A DNA stretch of 64,000 bases from Planctomycetota bacterium (GTDB lineage Bacteria > Planctomycetota > Phycisphaerae > UBA1845 > PWPN01). The notes under the pieces were generated by a model. That model saw only the letters and a program-made list of their open reading frames with translations, did no database searches and was not told where the DNA came from. Below, in pieces: positions 16,822 through 25,380 of this stretch (positions are counted from its first letter, which is position 1; each line of letters opens with the position of its first letter). The stretch covers positions 1 through 64,000 of the forward strand of contig JAKPHF010000004.1 in assembly GCA_029550525.1 (NCBI GenBank), read 5' to 3'. The position numbers and the translations under genes are program-made.

Positions 16822-19800
16822 TTAACCAGCCGATGTAGAGGCGGTCGTTGATTGTGATTGAGTCTCAAGCGCAGCGGACAAGCGGCGCGAGTCGGCTAAC
16901 ACGCGTCGGACGGCGGTCAGGAGCACTTCTTCGTCGAGAGGTTTGACCAGATAGTCGGCGAAACCCGCCGAGCGGCTCTGTTCGACGTACGCCTTGTCCG
17001 AGTAACCGCTCATGGCGATGGCCGGGACGAGCCGCACCTGGCGGAGTCGCCGCATCAGGTCCCAGCCGGTCCCGTCGCGCAAGCGCAGGTCGCTCAGCAG
17101 TAAGTCGATCGGCCGCTTGCGGGCAATAGCGATCGCTTCGTTCACGCTGTCGGCCACGCTCACGCTGTAGCCCTCGCCAGCCAGCGTGATCTCCAGCATC
17201 TCGGCGATCGCCTGGTGATCTTCAGCCAGCAGAATGTGAACCGGCTGGGAAGACACCGCCCCAACGGACGAAGTCGCCGATTCCACAAGCGGCGTCACCG
17301 ACTCCGGCTGCGTGTGCTTGTGCGTCTCCAACGTCTTGAGTCCCGAGCGCATGAGCAGTTCGCTGATGGAGCGAATAAGGGCAGCCGGATCCACCGGTTT
17401 TCCCAGGTGACAGTCGAAGCCCTGAGCTAGCGCCCGCTCGCGATCTTCCGGGCGCGCCATGCCCGTCACAGCCAGGCAAGCCATGTGCGCACACCATCCG
17501 CCGGCCGACCGAACCTGGCGGATGAGGCTGTAGCCGTCTTCACCCGGCATTCCGATGTCACTGATCAGCACGTCCGGCTTTTCGCGGAACAGCACGTCCA
17601 GCGCTTCGCGAACCGAGTGCGCCCGGTGCACGCAGACGCCCGCTTCGGACAGGACGCGATCGACCAATTCGCACGCCTCCACGTCGTCGTCCACGACGAG
17701 CGCAGCCAGCCCCGGCGGGAAGACCTGCGTGCTTCCGCCGCCCGCGTCCGCAGAGGCGGAGGTGATCTCCTCTTCACTCGATGCGTCAAGTCCGGCGGCC
17801 AACACGGGCAGATCCACGCTGAACCGCGCTCCTCGTCCTTCGCCGTCGCTGTGGGCGTGCACCGTTCCCCCATGCAGCTCGACCAGGTATTTGACGATGG
17901 ACAAGCCCAGGCCCAGCCCGCCGTGCTGACGCGTGGTTGAAGCGTCGGCCTGAAGAAACTTGCCGAAGACGTGCGGCAAAAACTCCGCGGTAATCCCCTT
18001 GCCCGTGTCCTCGACCTGGATCTGCAAAATGCCGTCCGCCTGCCGGGCGCGAACGGTGATCGTCCCCCCGGACGGACTGAATTTCACCGCGTTGGAAAGC
18101 AGGTTCCACAGAATCTGCTGAACCCGCCCCGGATCGCAGCGAATCCGCCCCAGGGGCGCGACATACTCCTCGTTCAGTGTCAGCCGCTTCGCTTGCAGCG
18201 CGGGCTGAAAACTCTCGATCACGCCGCGAATCAGCGGTTCCGGCTCAACGTTCCGCAGATTCAGCCGGATCTTGCCGGAGACGATTCTGCCCATGTCGAG
18301 CAAATCCTCCACCAACTGCGCCAACGTAGTAGCATTCCGCTCGATGATCCGCGCCCCATAGGCTGCGTCCTGCAACGGCCCGCGCACCAACAGACGCGCC
18401 CAGCCCAGGATCGCGTTGAGTGGATTGCGCAGTTCGTGAGAGATCGTGGCGAGGAATTCGTCTTTGATTCGATTCAACCGTTCCGCCTCGGCGCGGGCCG
18501 CTCGCTCGGCCTCGAGCAGCACCTGACGCTCTCGTTCCGCCCGCTCGCGGTCGGTGATGTCCAGGTGGATTCCGACCCAGCACGTGATCCGCCCCTGCTC
18601 GTCGCGGACGGGCTTGCCGCGGGCCAGCACAGTATGCATGCAGCCCTGGTGATCGCGAATGCAATACTCCGCCTCCCAGAGTCCGCCCTCGCGAAGGCAA
18701 CGGTTCCACCGCTCGCTGATCGATGCCGCGTGTTCGGTCGACATTCGGCCCGCCCAGCCGTATGCGCGCACTTCTTCCAGCGTCATCCCGAGCAGGTCGA
18801 GAAACGACTCGCTCACGTACTCCACCTGGCCGTCAGCGCTGCACATCCATACGCCGTAGTCGATGGCCTCGCCCATGGCCCGGAACATCTCGCGGCTCTC
18901 CCGCAACTTTTGTTCGGCCTTCTTGCGCTGCGTGATGTCGCGCGTGACCGTGATGCGAAGCGGGCGGCCCCGGTCCCACACTGTGCGGCTGTGCGCCTCG
19001 ATGTGCCGGCGGGTGCCGTCCTTACACAACACCTCGTGATCGACGGTCAACTCATCTTCCTGCCCGATCTCGGCCATGATCCGTTCCCATGCCCGCTCGG
19101 GGAACAGACCGAGAATGGCCTGCCCCAACAACTCAGCCCGCGTGTAACCGAGCGTGTGGGCGAACTGGTCGTTGCAATCCCGGATGAATCCGTTATCGCT
19201 GATGCAAATCCCTTCGAAGCTCGACGAGGCCAGAACGCGGAAGCGCTCCTCGCTTTCCCGCAGACGATCCTCGGCCTCATGACGTGCGGTCACGTCGGAG
19301 CATAGGCCGGCCATGGACGTCGGCTTGCCCTCCGGCGAGTACAGAATCCTGCCTCGGCCGGCGACCCACACCACCGTGCCGTTCGGACGAACGAAGCGAA
19401 ACTCCTCCTCCAGACTGTCGCATTGTTCCGCCAGGCACTGGGCCAGGCGCTGTTGTACACGTTCGCGATCGTCGGCATGCACGCCGGCCACCGCCTCCTG
19501 CAATTCGACTTGTTCGCGATCGATGCCGAACACCTGGGCGTAGTCGCCGCTCCACCGCACCTTGCCCGAGACGAGGTCCAGATTGAACATGACGGCATGA
19601 GCGGCGATCGCGGCCGCGCGAAGCTGCTCGTCGGCGCGCTTCAGCGCTTCTTCGGCCTTTCGACGGTGTGTCACGTCGGTGAAATAAACCGACAAGCCTT
19701 TCGCATCCGGGTAAGCGCGAATCTCGTACCAGCGTCCGTGCGGCTCGTAGTACGACTCGAAGTGAACCGGCATCTGTCGCTGCACCGCCTGCTTGCAGTT

Positions 19801-20349
19801 GCAGTGGATCTCCGATCCGGCAGCCTGCGGGAAGCAGTCCCAGATGTATTGGCCGATCAGCTTGCGGCCCGAACCGAGCAGAACTTCCGCTTCACGATTC
19901 AGATAGATGAACCGCCAATCCGGATCGAGGGCGAAGAACGCGTCCGTCACGCGCTCCAGAACGGTGGCCACGCGATCCCGCTCGCGCCGCAGCGTCTGGC
20001 CCACGTGGCCCAGCAATCCGCTGCTGAGCAGCAGGACGGCCGCCCCGAGGATGCCGTCTGCGTGTAGAAGCGACGCGTGCAAGGATCCGGCCAGCCATGC
20101 GTCGGTCAGTGCCAGGCCGGCCATGGCCGCCACCAGACCCGGGCCGATGCCCAGGTAGAACGCGATCAACATCACCACCGGGTAGACCGCCATGTACGGC
20201 GTGCTGTGGCCGAGGCCCCCGATCTCCGCGTCACGAAGCAGCACGGCCGTCGCGGCCATCGCCAAACCAAGCACGCAAACGACCAGGCGATGCTTGTGCC
20301 GGAGGACCCGCCCGCGGAGCAGACGCGCTTCCACATACGCTTCTGACAT
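16822..20349 (-). CDS. Hybrid sensor histidine kinase, DUF4118-like membrane domain, four PAS, two receivers
   Basis: The 1175-residue kinase starts with about four membrane helices (20-115; PYMAVYPVVMLIAFYLGIGP resembles the KdpD-type DUF4118 module). Four PAS-like sensor segments follow, beginning near residues 130, 250, 370 and 490. HisKA has the phospho-histidine in ISHELRNPLNAILGWARLL (about 638), and the ATPase domain has LWNLLSNAVKF, DTGKGI and GGLGLGLSIVKYL (740-846). Two receiver domains follow: ALVVDDDVEACELVDR / LISDIGMPGEDG (about 885-1000) and HILLAEDHQAIAEM / LLLSDLRLRDGTG (about 1040-1160). The signal is unknown. It lies upstream of the hox operon on the same strand, 220 bases before hoxF. 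Confidence 0.88.
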   Translation of the reverse strand: MSEAYVEARLLRGRVLRHKHRLVVCVLGLAMAATAVLLRDAEIGGLGHSTPYMAVYPVVMLIAFYLGIGPGLVAAMAGLALTDAWLAGSLHASLLHADGILGAAVLLLSSGLLGHVGQTLRRERDRVATVLERVTDAFFALDPDWRFIYLNREAEVLLGSGRKLIGQYIWDCFPQAAGSEIHCNCKQAVQRQMPVHFESYYEPHGRWYEIRAYPDAKGLSVYFTDVTHRRKAEEALKRADEQLRAAAIAAHAVMFNLDLVSGKVRWSGDYAQVFGIDREQVELQEAVAGVHADDRERVQQRLAQCLAEQCDSLEEEFRFVRPNGTVVWVAGRGRILYSPEGKPTSMAGLCSDVTARHEAEDRLRESEERFRVLASSSFEGICISDNGFIRDCNDQFAHTLGYTRAELLGQAILGLFPERAWERIMAEIGQEDELTVDHEVLCKDGTRRHIEAHSRTVWDRGRPLRITVTRDITQRKKAEQKLRESREMFRAMGEAIDYGVWMCSADGQVEYVSESFLDLLGMTLEEVRAYGWAGRMSTEHAASISERWNRCLREGGLWEAEYCIRDHQGCMHTVLARGKPVRDEQGRITCWVGIHLDITDRERAERERQVLLEAERAARAEAERLNRIKDEFLATISHELRNPLNAILGWARLLVRGPLQDAAYGARIIERNATTLAQLVEDLLDMGRIVSGKIRLNLRNVEPEPLIRGVIESFQPALQAKRLTLNEEYVAPLGRIRCDPGRVQQILWNLLSNAVKFSPSGGTITVRARQADGILQIQVEDTGKGITAEFLPHVFGKFLQADASTTRQHGGLGLGLSIVKYLVELHGGTVHAHSDGEGRGARFSVDLPVLAAGLDASSEEEITSASADAGGGSTQVFPPGLAALVVDDDVEACELVDRVLSEAGVCVHRAHSVREALDVLFREKPDVLISDIGMPGEDGYSLIRQVRSAGGWCAHMACLAVTGMARPEDRERALAQGFDCHLGKPVDPAALIRSISELLMRSGLKTLETHKHTQPESVTPLVESATSSVGAVSSQPVHILLAEDHQAIAEMLEITLAGEGYSVSVADSVNEAIAIARKRPIDLLLSDLRLRDGTGWDLMRRLRQVRLVPAIAMSGYSDKAYVEQSRSAGFADYLVKPLDEEVLLTAVRRVLADSRRLSAALETQSQSTTASTSAG

Positions 20350-20404
20350 GACAGGCCCCTTTACAATCAGGGCTGGAGGAACGGCCCGAATGGATTCGCC
20401 AGAC

Positions 20405-20432
20405 AGTATATCGAGTGGCGATCCCGCGGTAA
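20405..20432 (-). promoter_or_regulatory. Possible sigma70-type promoter of the hybrid kinase
   Basis: On the minus strand TTACCG (20432-20427) and TATACT (20410-20405) are 16 bases apart, about 55 bases before the kinase ATG. The GAAAAAAGCCTTTTTTTC palindrome lies just upstream. Prediction by eye only. Confidence 0.35.
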
Positions 20433-20557
20433 CGGAAAAAAGCCTTTTTTTCGGGCGGTGAGCATCGGGCGAGCGGGTGCCGTTTCGCCGTAGAAAGGGT
20501 GATGGTCCGTCGTCGCAGGCGATGGAGTCGCGTGGAAGGTCCGTAATTGCCTGATCT

Positions 20558-20609
20558 TCCCATCTTTCATTCGGAGGCGGCTTCGTCGTCCTCCGAATGA
20601 AAGATGGGA
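20558..20609 (-). terminator. 20-bp perfect hairpin downstream of prfB
   Basis: TCCCATCTTTCATTCGGAGG (20558-20577) is the exact reverse complement of 20590-20609, with a 12-base loop. It begins 23 bases after the prfB stop. No T-run follows on the minus strand, so it may terminate with help, protect the 3' end, or be a transposable-element relic. Confidence 0.55.
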
Positions 20610-20631
20610 TACTGGGTTCAAACTCTCGGCC

Positions 20632-21745
20632 TTACGCCTTCTTCTTGGCCGCGGCTTTGCGCCGCAGTTCCGCCTCGATGAACGCCTGCAGGTCTCCGTC
20701 GAGCACGCGCTCGGGGTTGCCCGTCTCCAGGCCCGTGCGGTGATCCTTCACCCGCCGGTCGTCCAGGACGTAGCTGCGAATCTGGCTGCCCCAGGCGATC
20801 TCGCCGCGGTCGCCGTAGAGCTTCTGCATCTCCTGGTCGCGCTTCTCCTGTTCGAGTCGCTCGATCTTGGATTGCAGAATGGCCAGGGCCACTCGCTTGT
20901 TCTGAGCCTGGCTGCGCTCGTTGACGCACTCGACGGTGATGCCGGTCGGAATGTGCTTGATGCGAACAGCGGTCGAAACCTTGTTCACGTTCTGACCGCC
21001 CGCACCGGCAGATCGCTTGAAGAAGACGATGTCGAGCACGTCATCGGTCAGATTGACGTCGATGTCTTCCAGGACAGGCAGGACGTCCACGGCCGCGAAG
21101 CTGGTGTGCCGCCGTTGGTTGGCGTCGAACGGGCTGATCCGCACCAGCCGGTGCACGCCTCGCTCGCACGACAGGTAACCCATGGCGTAAAAGCCCTGCA
21201 CCTTCAGTGTGATGCTGCGGATGCCGGCCCCTTCACCATCGGTCCGCGCCAGCTCTTCCACGGTGTAGTCGTTCCGTTCGAAGTAGCGCAGGTACATGCG
21301 CAAGAGCATCTCGGCCCAATCGCAGGCTTCCGTTCCGCCCGCGCCGGCCTGGATGCTGAAGAAGCAGTCCCGCTGGTCGTTCTTGCCCGACAGCAGCGTC
21401 ATCAGCTCGACTTTCTCGAGCTGATCCTTGATGGCGACCAACTCCGAGTCCACCTCGCGGAAGCTGGCGGCGTCATTCGCCTCCTTGGCCAGCTCCAACA
21501 GGACCTGAGCATCCTCCGTCCGCTTGGCCACGTTCTGGACCTGGTCGGTCACGGCCTTGAGCGATTTGAGCTCGCCGACGATCTCGCGGGCCTTCTCCGG
21601 GTTATCCCAAAAACCCGGCGAGGCCATCTTTTCCTCGAGTTCCTTGCGGCGGGCGATGCGTGCCGGCAAGTCAAAGAGAGTCCCGGATCGCGATGATCCG
21701 GGCCGAAAGGTCCTCGAGCGTACGGGCGGGATCCTCAAACTGCAT
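20632..21745 (-). CDS. prfB: Peptide chain release factor 2, with programmed +1 frameshift
   Basis: RF2 ends translation at UGA/UAA. The ATG at 21745 opens 24 codons (MQFEDPARTLEDLSARIIAI then RDSL) that run into an in-frame TGA at 21673-21671 in the context CTT TGA C. Skipping the T gives GAC and continues as DLPARIARRKELEEKMASPG to the stop at 20632, a product of about 370 residues. CTT-TGA-C is the classical autoregulatory slip site of bacterial prfB. The family core is intact: AGAGGTEACDWAEMLLRMY and the GGQ loop RSAGAGGQNVNKVSTAVRIK. A start at 21750 in the other frame would encode unrelated residues and is rejected. The gene is intact, not frameshifted by error. Confidence 0.92.
21671..21680 (-). 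promoter_or_regulatory. prfB: prfB recoding site (CTT TGA C)
   Basis: The minus-strand sequence CGGGACTCTCTTTGACTTG places an in-frame UGA directly after a CUU codon, with C following the stop, the weakest UGA context. A purine-rich CGGGA lies where other bacteria have a Shine-Dalgarno-like stimulator (AGGGGG). Low RF2 would favour slippage and more RF2. Confidence 0.9.
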
Positions 21746-21928
21746 GGCACACTCCTGTTGTTGGAACGGCTTTCGCGTGTGTTTCCGCGGTTTTCCGATG
21801 TACTCGAATTAGCGCCGGACGCGCTCAGCCCGACAGCGCGACGGGCAGGACGCTCATCGCCGCGGACACACCCGCGGGCCCGGCGAACTCCGCCCGATCG
21901 TCAACCGGACGAGCCCGGGCGAGCCGTC

Positions 21929-21957
21929 AATATAACGGCCAAGTCCTGCGATCACAA
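21929..21957 (-). promoter_or_regulatory. Probable prfB promoter
   Basis: TTGTGA (21957-21952) and TATATT (21934-21929) are 17 bases apart on the minus strand, about 180 bases upstream of the prfB ATG in otherwise GC-rich DNA. The intervening leader has no visible structure. Confidence 0.45.
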
Positions 21958-21969
21958 ATAGTTGGGATT

Positions 21970-23013
21970 TCAGCCCCCTGGGCACGTCGAATTGTAGGCG
22001 TCTCGCCGGCGGACCTGAAGCCTCGGGTACCGCACCGTCAGAGACGACAGCATCATGAGCAGGAGGATGGCCATGACCGCTCCGCCCGGCAGACCGGCGC
22101 CGCAGGCGGGCTGAACGGTGGGACTGCTCTCGCCCACCGCGATGTCTTGAACCACCGTGTCATACCGGCTCAACGTCTCGTTGATCCAGTCGGCGAACCC
22201 CTCGTTGATGCGAACAGCCACGTTGTAGGACTCGAGCAGTTGTCCGCCTACGGTGACCTCGCGCGTGCCCGTGAGCACGCCGACGATGCGGCGGTCGGAG
22301 GACTCCGTCTCGAGATACCACAGCGGCGACCCGCTCTGGCCGGGCTCGGAGTCGAGCATGTGGCGGATCAGGCCGTCGGTGAAATCGAGCGTCTGGCCGA
22401 AGACATAGAACGGTCGATCGCCCGGCATGACTTCGCCCGGGTAGCCGGCGCTGTTGAGCGTCCGCTGGTTGAAGAACGCTACCGACTCGACGGCTACCGA
22501 CATGAAGCCGGCCCGCTCGCCCAGCGGCTCGTCGAGCACGATCATGCCCAAATCGTACCGACTGTCCCCCTCCTCCACCCAAGCTCGCTGCGTGATGTTG
22601 CGAACGGAGTATGCCCGGCCGAACGGTTCGGCGTCGCCGTTCTTGCCGGGAATGAACGCAACCTGGTCGGCCCAGCCGTCCTCCTGGTCGTAGATGCAGT
22701 GCCCACCCGTGAGCACCACGCGATTGCCGATGAGCGTGCCGGTAGCCGTGCTCATGATGGTGACGCCGTCGCGATACCACACCGACTCGATCCGGCCGAT
22801 CGCCGACCACGGCAACTGCGTCGTGTCGTGAATCGGCTGTCGCTCGTCTTCGCCGAAAACGCGCAGCGTCCGAGTCTGCTTGTATACGACCTCAATGGAC
22901 TGCTCCTTGCTCGCCGCCTGGAGCGGCACTGCCGCTGCCAGCATGAGCATCAGCAGCGCGATGCTCCTGAGGGGCGATAACCTCTCCGGTCGTGGCGACT
23001 TCTGCCCAGCCAT
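21970..23013 (-). CDS. Secreted V8/trypsin-like serine protease with C-terminal membrane tail
   Basis: The 347-residue protein has a signal peptide (RSIALLMLMLAAAVPLQAAS). The chymotrypsin-fold triad follows: histidine in VLTGGHCIYDQEDGWAD (about 103), aspartate in SRYDLGMIVLDEPLG (about 153), and serine in DSEPGQSGSPLWYLETES (about 223), most like Glu-specific V8 peptidases. The end reads CGAGLPGGAVMAILLLMMLS then SLTVRYPRLQVRRR: a cysteine, a glycine-rich hinge, a hydrophobic helix and an arginine tail, the layout of a C-terminal sorting signal. It would act outside the cell or in the periplasm. It is divergent from the GH65 gene. Confidence 0.82.
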   Translation of the reverse strand: MAGQKSPRPERLSPLRSIALLMLMLAAAVPLQAASKEQSIEVVYKQTRTLRVFGEDERQPIHDTTQLPWSAIGRIESVWYRDGVTIMSTATGTLIGNRVVLTGGHCIYDQEDGWADQVAFIPGKNGDAEPFGRAYSVRNITQRAWVEEGDSRYDLGMIVLDEPLGERAGFMSVAVESVAFFNQRTLNSAGYPGEVMPGDRPFYVFGQTLDFTDGLIRHMLDSEPGQSGSPLWYLETESSDRRIVGVLTGTREVTVGGQLLESYNVAVRINEGFADWINETLSRYDTVVQDIAVGESSPTVQPACGAGLPGGAVMAILLLMMLSSLTVRYPRLQVRRRDAYNSTCPGG

Positions 23014-23222
23014 TCCGCATGACCTCGACGTTCCGTGCCATTGTGGCCCAAACCGAGTGCGAGGGCAAACTCTTCGCGGGAGTGAAAACCCCCGCGGCCC
23101 GCTTGCGGACGCGCATTCGCGGCAGTAACTTCGCCCAGCATGATGGGACTTCCACCGCGGCCCGAGTCTGCGGCGGGCCGTGCCGGTCGAATTGTAACCG
23201 GACCGCAGTCGCGAGCACGCCT

Positions 23223-25316
23223 ATGATGCGCATTTCACGGATTCTCGCCTTCGCAGGGATGATCGCCCCCATACTCGCTGGCGGGTTTTCGGCTAAGGCG
23301 GCCGAGATCGTGCGCGCGGTCGAGTCGTTCCCGGAGGGGCAACCCCCTGCCTATATTGGCAACGGCTTGATCGGTTACCGCATTCCGACCAACCCGCTCG
23401 CGCCGGGCCAGGCGGCGGCCAGCGGCTACGTGATGGGGTTTCGCGAGGAGCAGTTCGAGTGTCTTGCATATGCCCCCTATCCGTTTGCCACGACGTTGCG
23501 GATGGCGGATGCACCGGCCGGCTCTCCGGACAACATCGCTGCGAAAACGCTCAAACAAACGTTGAGCCTTTCGTGCGGCGAGTTGACCACGGAGATGTTG
23601 ATCCCGCTCGGCGGTGACATGGTGCCGGCGACCGTGCTCCAGTTTGTGTCCCGGCGCTGCCCGGTAGTGGCGTGTCAACAGATCGAACTGACGGCGCCGC
23701 GGGCCGGCGAGTGGATCGTCGAATCACGCGTGCCCTGCCCGGCCGAGAGCCGCGTCTACGCCGCCATGCCGTCACAAAACCAGGGCGTGGCCGACATCAT
23801 GCTGGGCTTGACCACCGGGCGAAGTCGTTGTGGCATCACGCTGAAAGTGCAGACGAACATCGAGGCCGAGCGATTACCGTTCGCCGCCGGTGCTGACCAG
23901 ACCGCGCGGCAGTTCCGCCTGCGCGTCTCCGCCGGCCAGAAGGTGGTGATCCGCACGCTGGCCGCCACCGTGACCTCCGAGTATCACCCCGAACCGGATT
24001 TGGATTCATGTCGGCTGGTCAATTGGACGGCGGCGATCGGTTTCCATCGGCTGCGCCGCGAGAACCGCGCCGAATGGGCTGAGATCTGGAAATCGCGGAT
24101 CAAGGTGACCGGCGACGACGTGGCCCAGCGATACCTCGACGGCTGCTTGTATTACCTGTTCTCCAGCGCGCACGCTTCCTGCCGTACGAGTATTCCGCCC
24201 TTCGGCTTGTCGCAAGTGCTCAACTATTACGGGCACGTGTTCTGGGACACCGACATTTACATGATGCCGGCGCTCGTGTTGATCGATCCGAAAACCGCGT
24301 ACGCCACCATCGAGTATCGAGCGCGGCATCTCGAGGCCGCCCGCAAGCGGGCCCAGCTCTTCGGCTATCCCGGCGCCATGTACCCATGGGAGTCCGACAG
24401 CACGGGCGCGGAAGCCACGCCCTCATTCGTCTCCACCGGCTGGGCCGAGCACCACAGCACGCCCTGCGTGGCCGTCGGCGCCTGGTGGTATCAGCAGGCC
24501 GCCGGCGACGCGGCTCACGCCCGCCGGGTAACCTGGCCCATCCTTGAGGCCGTCTGTCAGTGGATCACCGGACGCGTCATCAAGACCGACCGCGGTTACG
24601 AACTGCATGACGTGATCTCTTCGTACGAGGGAGACCTGCTGCTCAACAACAGCTCCTACGTCAACGGCGTGTGCGCCCAGGCCCTGCGGTACGGCGTGCG
24701 CTGCGCGCAACTGGTGGGTGAGCAACCCGATCCTCGCTGGGCCGAGATCGCGGAAAAGCTCGTGATCCCCAGCGGTCCCGCTCCGGCGGACTCGGGCATA
24801 GAGGGCGACATCATCTGGATGCACGACAAGGGCTGGGTGTCGGGCGCCCCTACCGACATGTTCATGCTCGGCTTCCCCTTCGACATGCCGCTCGGCCGCG
24901 AGCGTCTGCGCCGGACGTATGACTTTTTCATGTCGCAGCTCGGCCCGACCGAACGGCTGAACATGGGCACGTCGCTGACCATCGGCGACGGTGCGTTTCT
25001 GGGCGACCGCAAGGGTACCTACATGCTCCTCCATCGGCTCATCAAGGAGGAGAGCGAGCCGGTCTGGGGTATGGGCCTGGAGTTCAGCGGGGAAACGACG
25101 ACCTGCTTCATCACGACCATGGGCGGCATGCTCCAGACGGTCATGATGGGCATGACCGGCCTACGATTCGAACGCGACAATTGGCTCGCCTACGAGGCCT
25201 GTCTGCCCGAGCACTGGTCGCGCATCGAGGTGGACCGCATTTGGCTGGCGGGCAAGCCGTTTCGACTCGTGGCCGAGCATGGACGCAAGGCGCAGTTAAT
25301 CCCGATCGAGCAGTAG
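23223..25316 (+). CDS. Exported GH65-type glycoside hydrolase or phosphorylase
   Basis: After a signal peptide (MMRISRILAFAGMIAPILAG) the 697 residues resemble GH65, closest by eye to the protein-glucosylgalactosylhydroxylysine glucosidase branch. QVLNYYGHVFWDTDIYMMPA (about 335-355) matches its 'GHVFWDTE-x-W-M-x-P' motif, followed by GYPGAMYPWESDSTGAEATP and LLLNNSSYVNGVCAQALRYG, the usual (alpha/alpha)6 barrel landmarks. The N-terminal beta-sandwich (about 30-270) and the C-terminal strand KPFRLVAEHGRKAQLI complete the domain order. It would cleave alpha-glucosides in the periplasm. ATG 23223 or 23226 can start it. Repeat A3 follows the stop. Confidence 0.78.
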   Translation: MMRISRILAFAGMIAPILAGGFSAKAAEIVRAVESFPEGQPPAYIGNGLIGYRIPTNPLAPGQAAASGYVMGFREEQFECLAYAPYPFATTLRMADAPAGSPDNIAAKTLKQTLSLSCGELTTEMLIPLGGDMVPATVLQFVSRRCPVVACQQIELTAPRAGEWIVESRVPCPAESRVYAAMPSQNQGVADIMLGLTTGRSRCGITLKVQTNIEAERLPFAAGADQTARQFRLRVSAGQKVVIRTLAATVTSEYHPEPDLDSCRLVNWTAAIGFHRLRRENRAEWAEIWKSRIKVTGDDVAQRYLDGCLYYLFSSAHASCRTSIPPFGLSQVLNYYGHVFWDTDIYMMPALVLIDPKTAYATIEYRARHLEAARKRAQLFGYPGAMYPWESDSTGAEATPSFVSTGWAEHHSTPCVAVGAWWYQQAAGDAAHARRVTWPILEAVCQWITGRVIKTDRGYELHDVISSYEGDLLLNNSSYVNGVCAQALRYGVRCAQLVGEQPDPRWAEIAEKLVIPSGPAPADSGIEGDIIWMHDKGWVSGAPTDMFMLGFPFDMPLGRERLRRTYDFFMSQLGPTERLNMGTSLTIGDGAFLGDRKGTYMLLHRLIKEESEPVWGMGLEFSGETTTCFITTMGGMLQTVMMGMTGLRFERDNWLAYEACLPEHWSRIEVDRIWLAGKPFRLVAEHGRKAQLIPIEQ

Positions 25317-25321
25317 GCATT

Positions 25322-25369
25322 GTGGTGCAGGCATCTTGCCTGCACAAGCACGCTGGAAGCGTGCACCAC
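25322..25369 (+). repeat. Family A palindromic element, copy A3
   Basis: This 48-bp copy has the ends GTGGTGCA and TGCACCAC, and inside GCAGGCATCTTGCCTGC and CACGCTGGAAGCGTG. It is in the same orientation as A1. It lies between the convergent GH65 and papain-fold genes, 5 bases after the GH65 stop codon. Confidence 0.8.
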
Positions 25370-25380
25370 AGCGCGTGCGC

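Noticed and set aside
20425-20460. Intrinsic terminator at GAAAAAAGCCTTTTTTTC
   Set aside because: Palindrome is A/T only with a two-base loop; it cannot form a stable GC stem, and it lies upstream of the kinase promoter.
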